Assembly: GCF_000743535.1 (NCBI RefSeq)
Contig: NZ_AVCJ01000001.1
Location: 248,001-312,000, forward strand
From: Arenimonas donghaensis DSM 18148 = HO3-R19
GTDB taxonomy: Bacteria; Pseudomonadota; Gammaproteobacteria; Xanthomonadales; Xanthomonadaceae
Length of the DNA: 64,000 nt
Direction of reading: 5' to 3'
The translations under genes and the position numbers were made by a program. The notes under the pieces were generated by a model. The model was given only the letters and a program-made list of their open reading frames with translations. It was not told the origin of the DNA and ran no database searches. Shown here piece after piece: positions 63,799-64,000 of the stretch (position 1 is its first letter; each line of letters starts with the position of its first letter).

Positions 63799-64000
63799 AT
63801 GACTCTGTCTCTGCGCTCACTTTTGCACTCCGTGCGAAGCCTGTTCTGGGGCCTGACGGTGCTGTGCCTGCTGGCGCAGCCCGTGCTTTCGGCTGCGCAT
63901 GAAATGCACGAAACCGAGCATGCAATTGCCGATGCCGCCGCAGGTGTCCTGGATGACGCGGTAGCTGGGGAGTCGCTGGCCCCCGGCACCTTGGATGGCC
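63799..64000 (+). CDS. Exported protein, N-terminal part (truncated by window edge)
   Basis: The frame opens at an ATG at 63799 and runs off the window, giving 67 residues: MTLSLRSLLHSVRSLFWGL, a hydrophobic signal stretch ending VLSAAHE, then HEMHETEHAIADAAAG. The His/Glu-rich mature start and its position after metal-export genes suggest a periplasmic metal-binding protein such as the small proteins that precede czc-type efflux operons, but the rest is not visible. Confidence 0.65.
   Translation, partial: MTLSLRSLLHSVRSLFWGLTVLCLLAQPVLSAAHEMHETEHAIADAAAGVLDDAVAGESLAPGTLDG

Overview
The window looks like a chromosomal segment of a gammaproteobacterium in the Xanthomonadaceae/Lysobacteraceae group. 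The backbone is very GC-rich. Gene neighbourhoods fit that group: guaB-guaA-tadA, divergent ppsA/ppsR, a CopL-type copper operon and a xanthomonadin-like aryl-polyene cluster. This assignment rests on gene content and protein motifs, not on a database search.

Layout. (1) 1-15.4 kb is housekeeping: folD, a four-gene TRAP transporter set with its TatT lipoprotein, guaB-guaA-tadA, orn, an MscS channel, ppsA with its regulator ppsR, and two tRNA genes (Ala-GGC, Glu-TTC). (2) 15.4-32.8 kb is one plus-strand run of about 20 tightly overlapping genes for an aryl-polyene (xanthomonadin-type) pigment. It contains two ACPs, two ketosynthases, a chain-length factor, a ketoreductase, two dehydratase domains (one fused to the AMP ligase), an ammonia-lyase, a thioesterase, acyl- and glycosyltransferases, a LolA-like carrier, an MMPL exporter, a flavin-dependent halogenase-like enzyme and a phosphopantetheinyl transferase. 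(3) 32.8-40.4 kb is a copper block: cueR-copA, a small HMA chaperone, and an operon of copL, an outer-membrane efflux protein with a Met/His-rich tail, a multicopper oxidase and a DUF411 protein. Each unit sits behind a MerR-type promoter with a 19-bp spacer. A fourth box of the same kind lies in front of a glutathione S-transferase gene at 46.6-47.3 kb. (4) 40.5-44.8 kb is a translationally coupled three-gene operon: a SLOG-type protein with four membrane segments, a TIR-TM-TPR protein and a small protein. It is a candidate nucleotide-signalling or immunity system. (5) At 47,348-47,375 there is a near-canonical XerCD dif site, so this is probably the replication terminus or a dif-targeted insertion point.

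(6) From dif to about 62 kb base composition drops and accessory genes appear: an orphan TniQ-like protein, small unknowns, a KfrA-like protein divergent from a tyrosine recombinase with tandem palindromic operators between them, and then probable defence cassettes. The clearest is an E2-E1-JAB triple fusion with an MBL-fold hydrolase, divergent from a CapW/BrxR-like WYL regulator. The next is a membrane protein plus nucleotidyl-cyclase-like protein pair. A helix-hairpin-helix protein and an orphan membrane protein follow, flanked by similar 21-bp sequences. (7) 61.5-64 kb holds heavy-metal genes: a divalent-metal MerR regulator with its box, two CDF exporters, a DUF3703 protein and the start of a His-containing exported protein at the window edge.

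Caveats: start codons were chosen from overlap and ribosome-binding-site context; TTG starts are proposed for ppsA, the MMPL gene, the MBL gene and possibly the TniQ gene. Functions of the accessory cassettes are inferred from motifs and gene order only.
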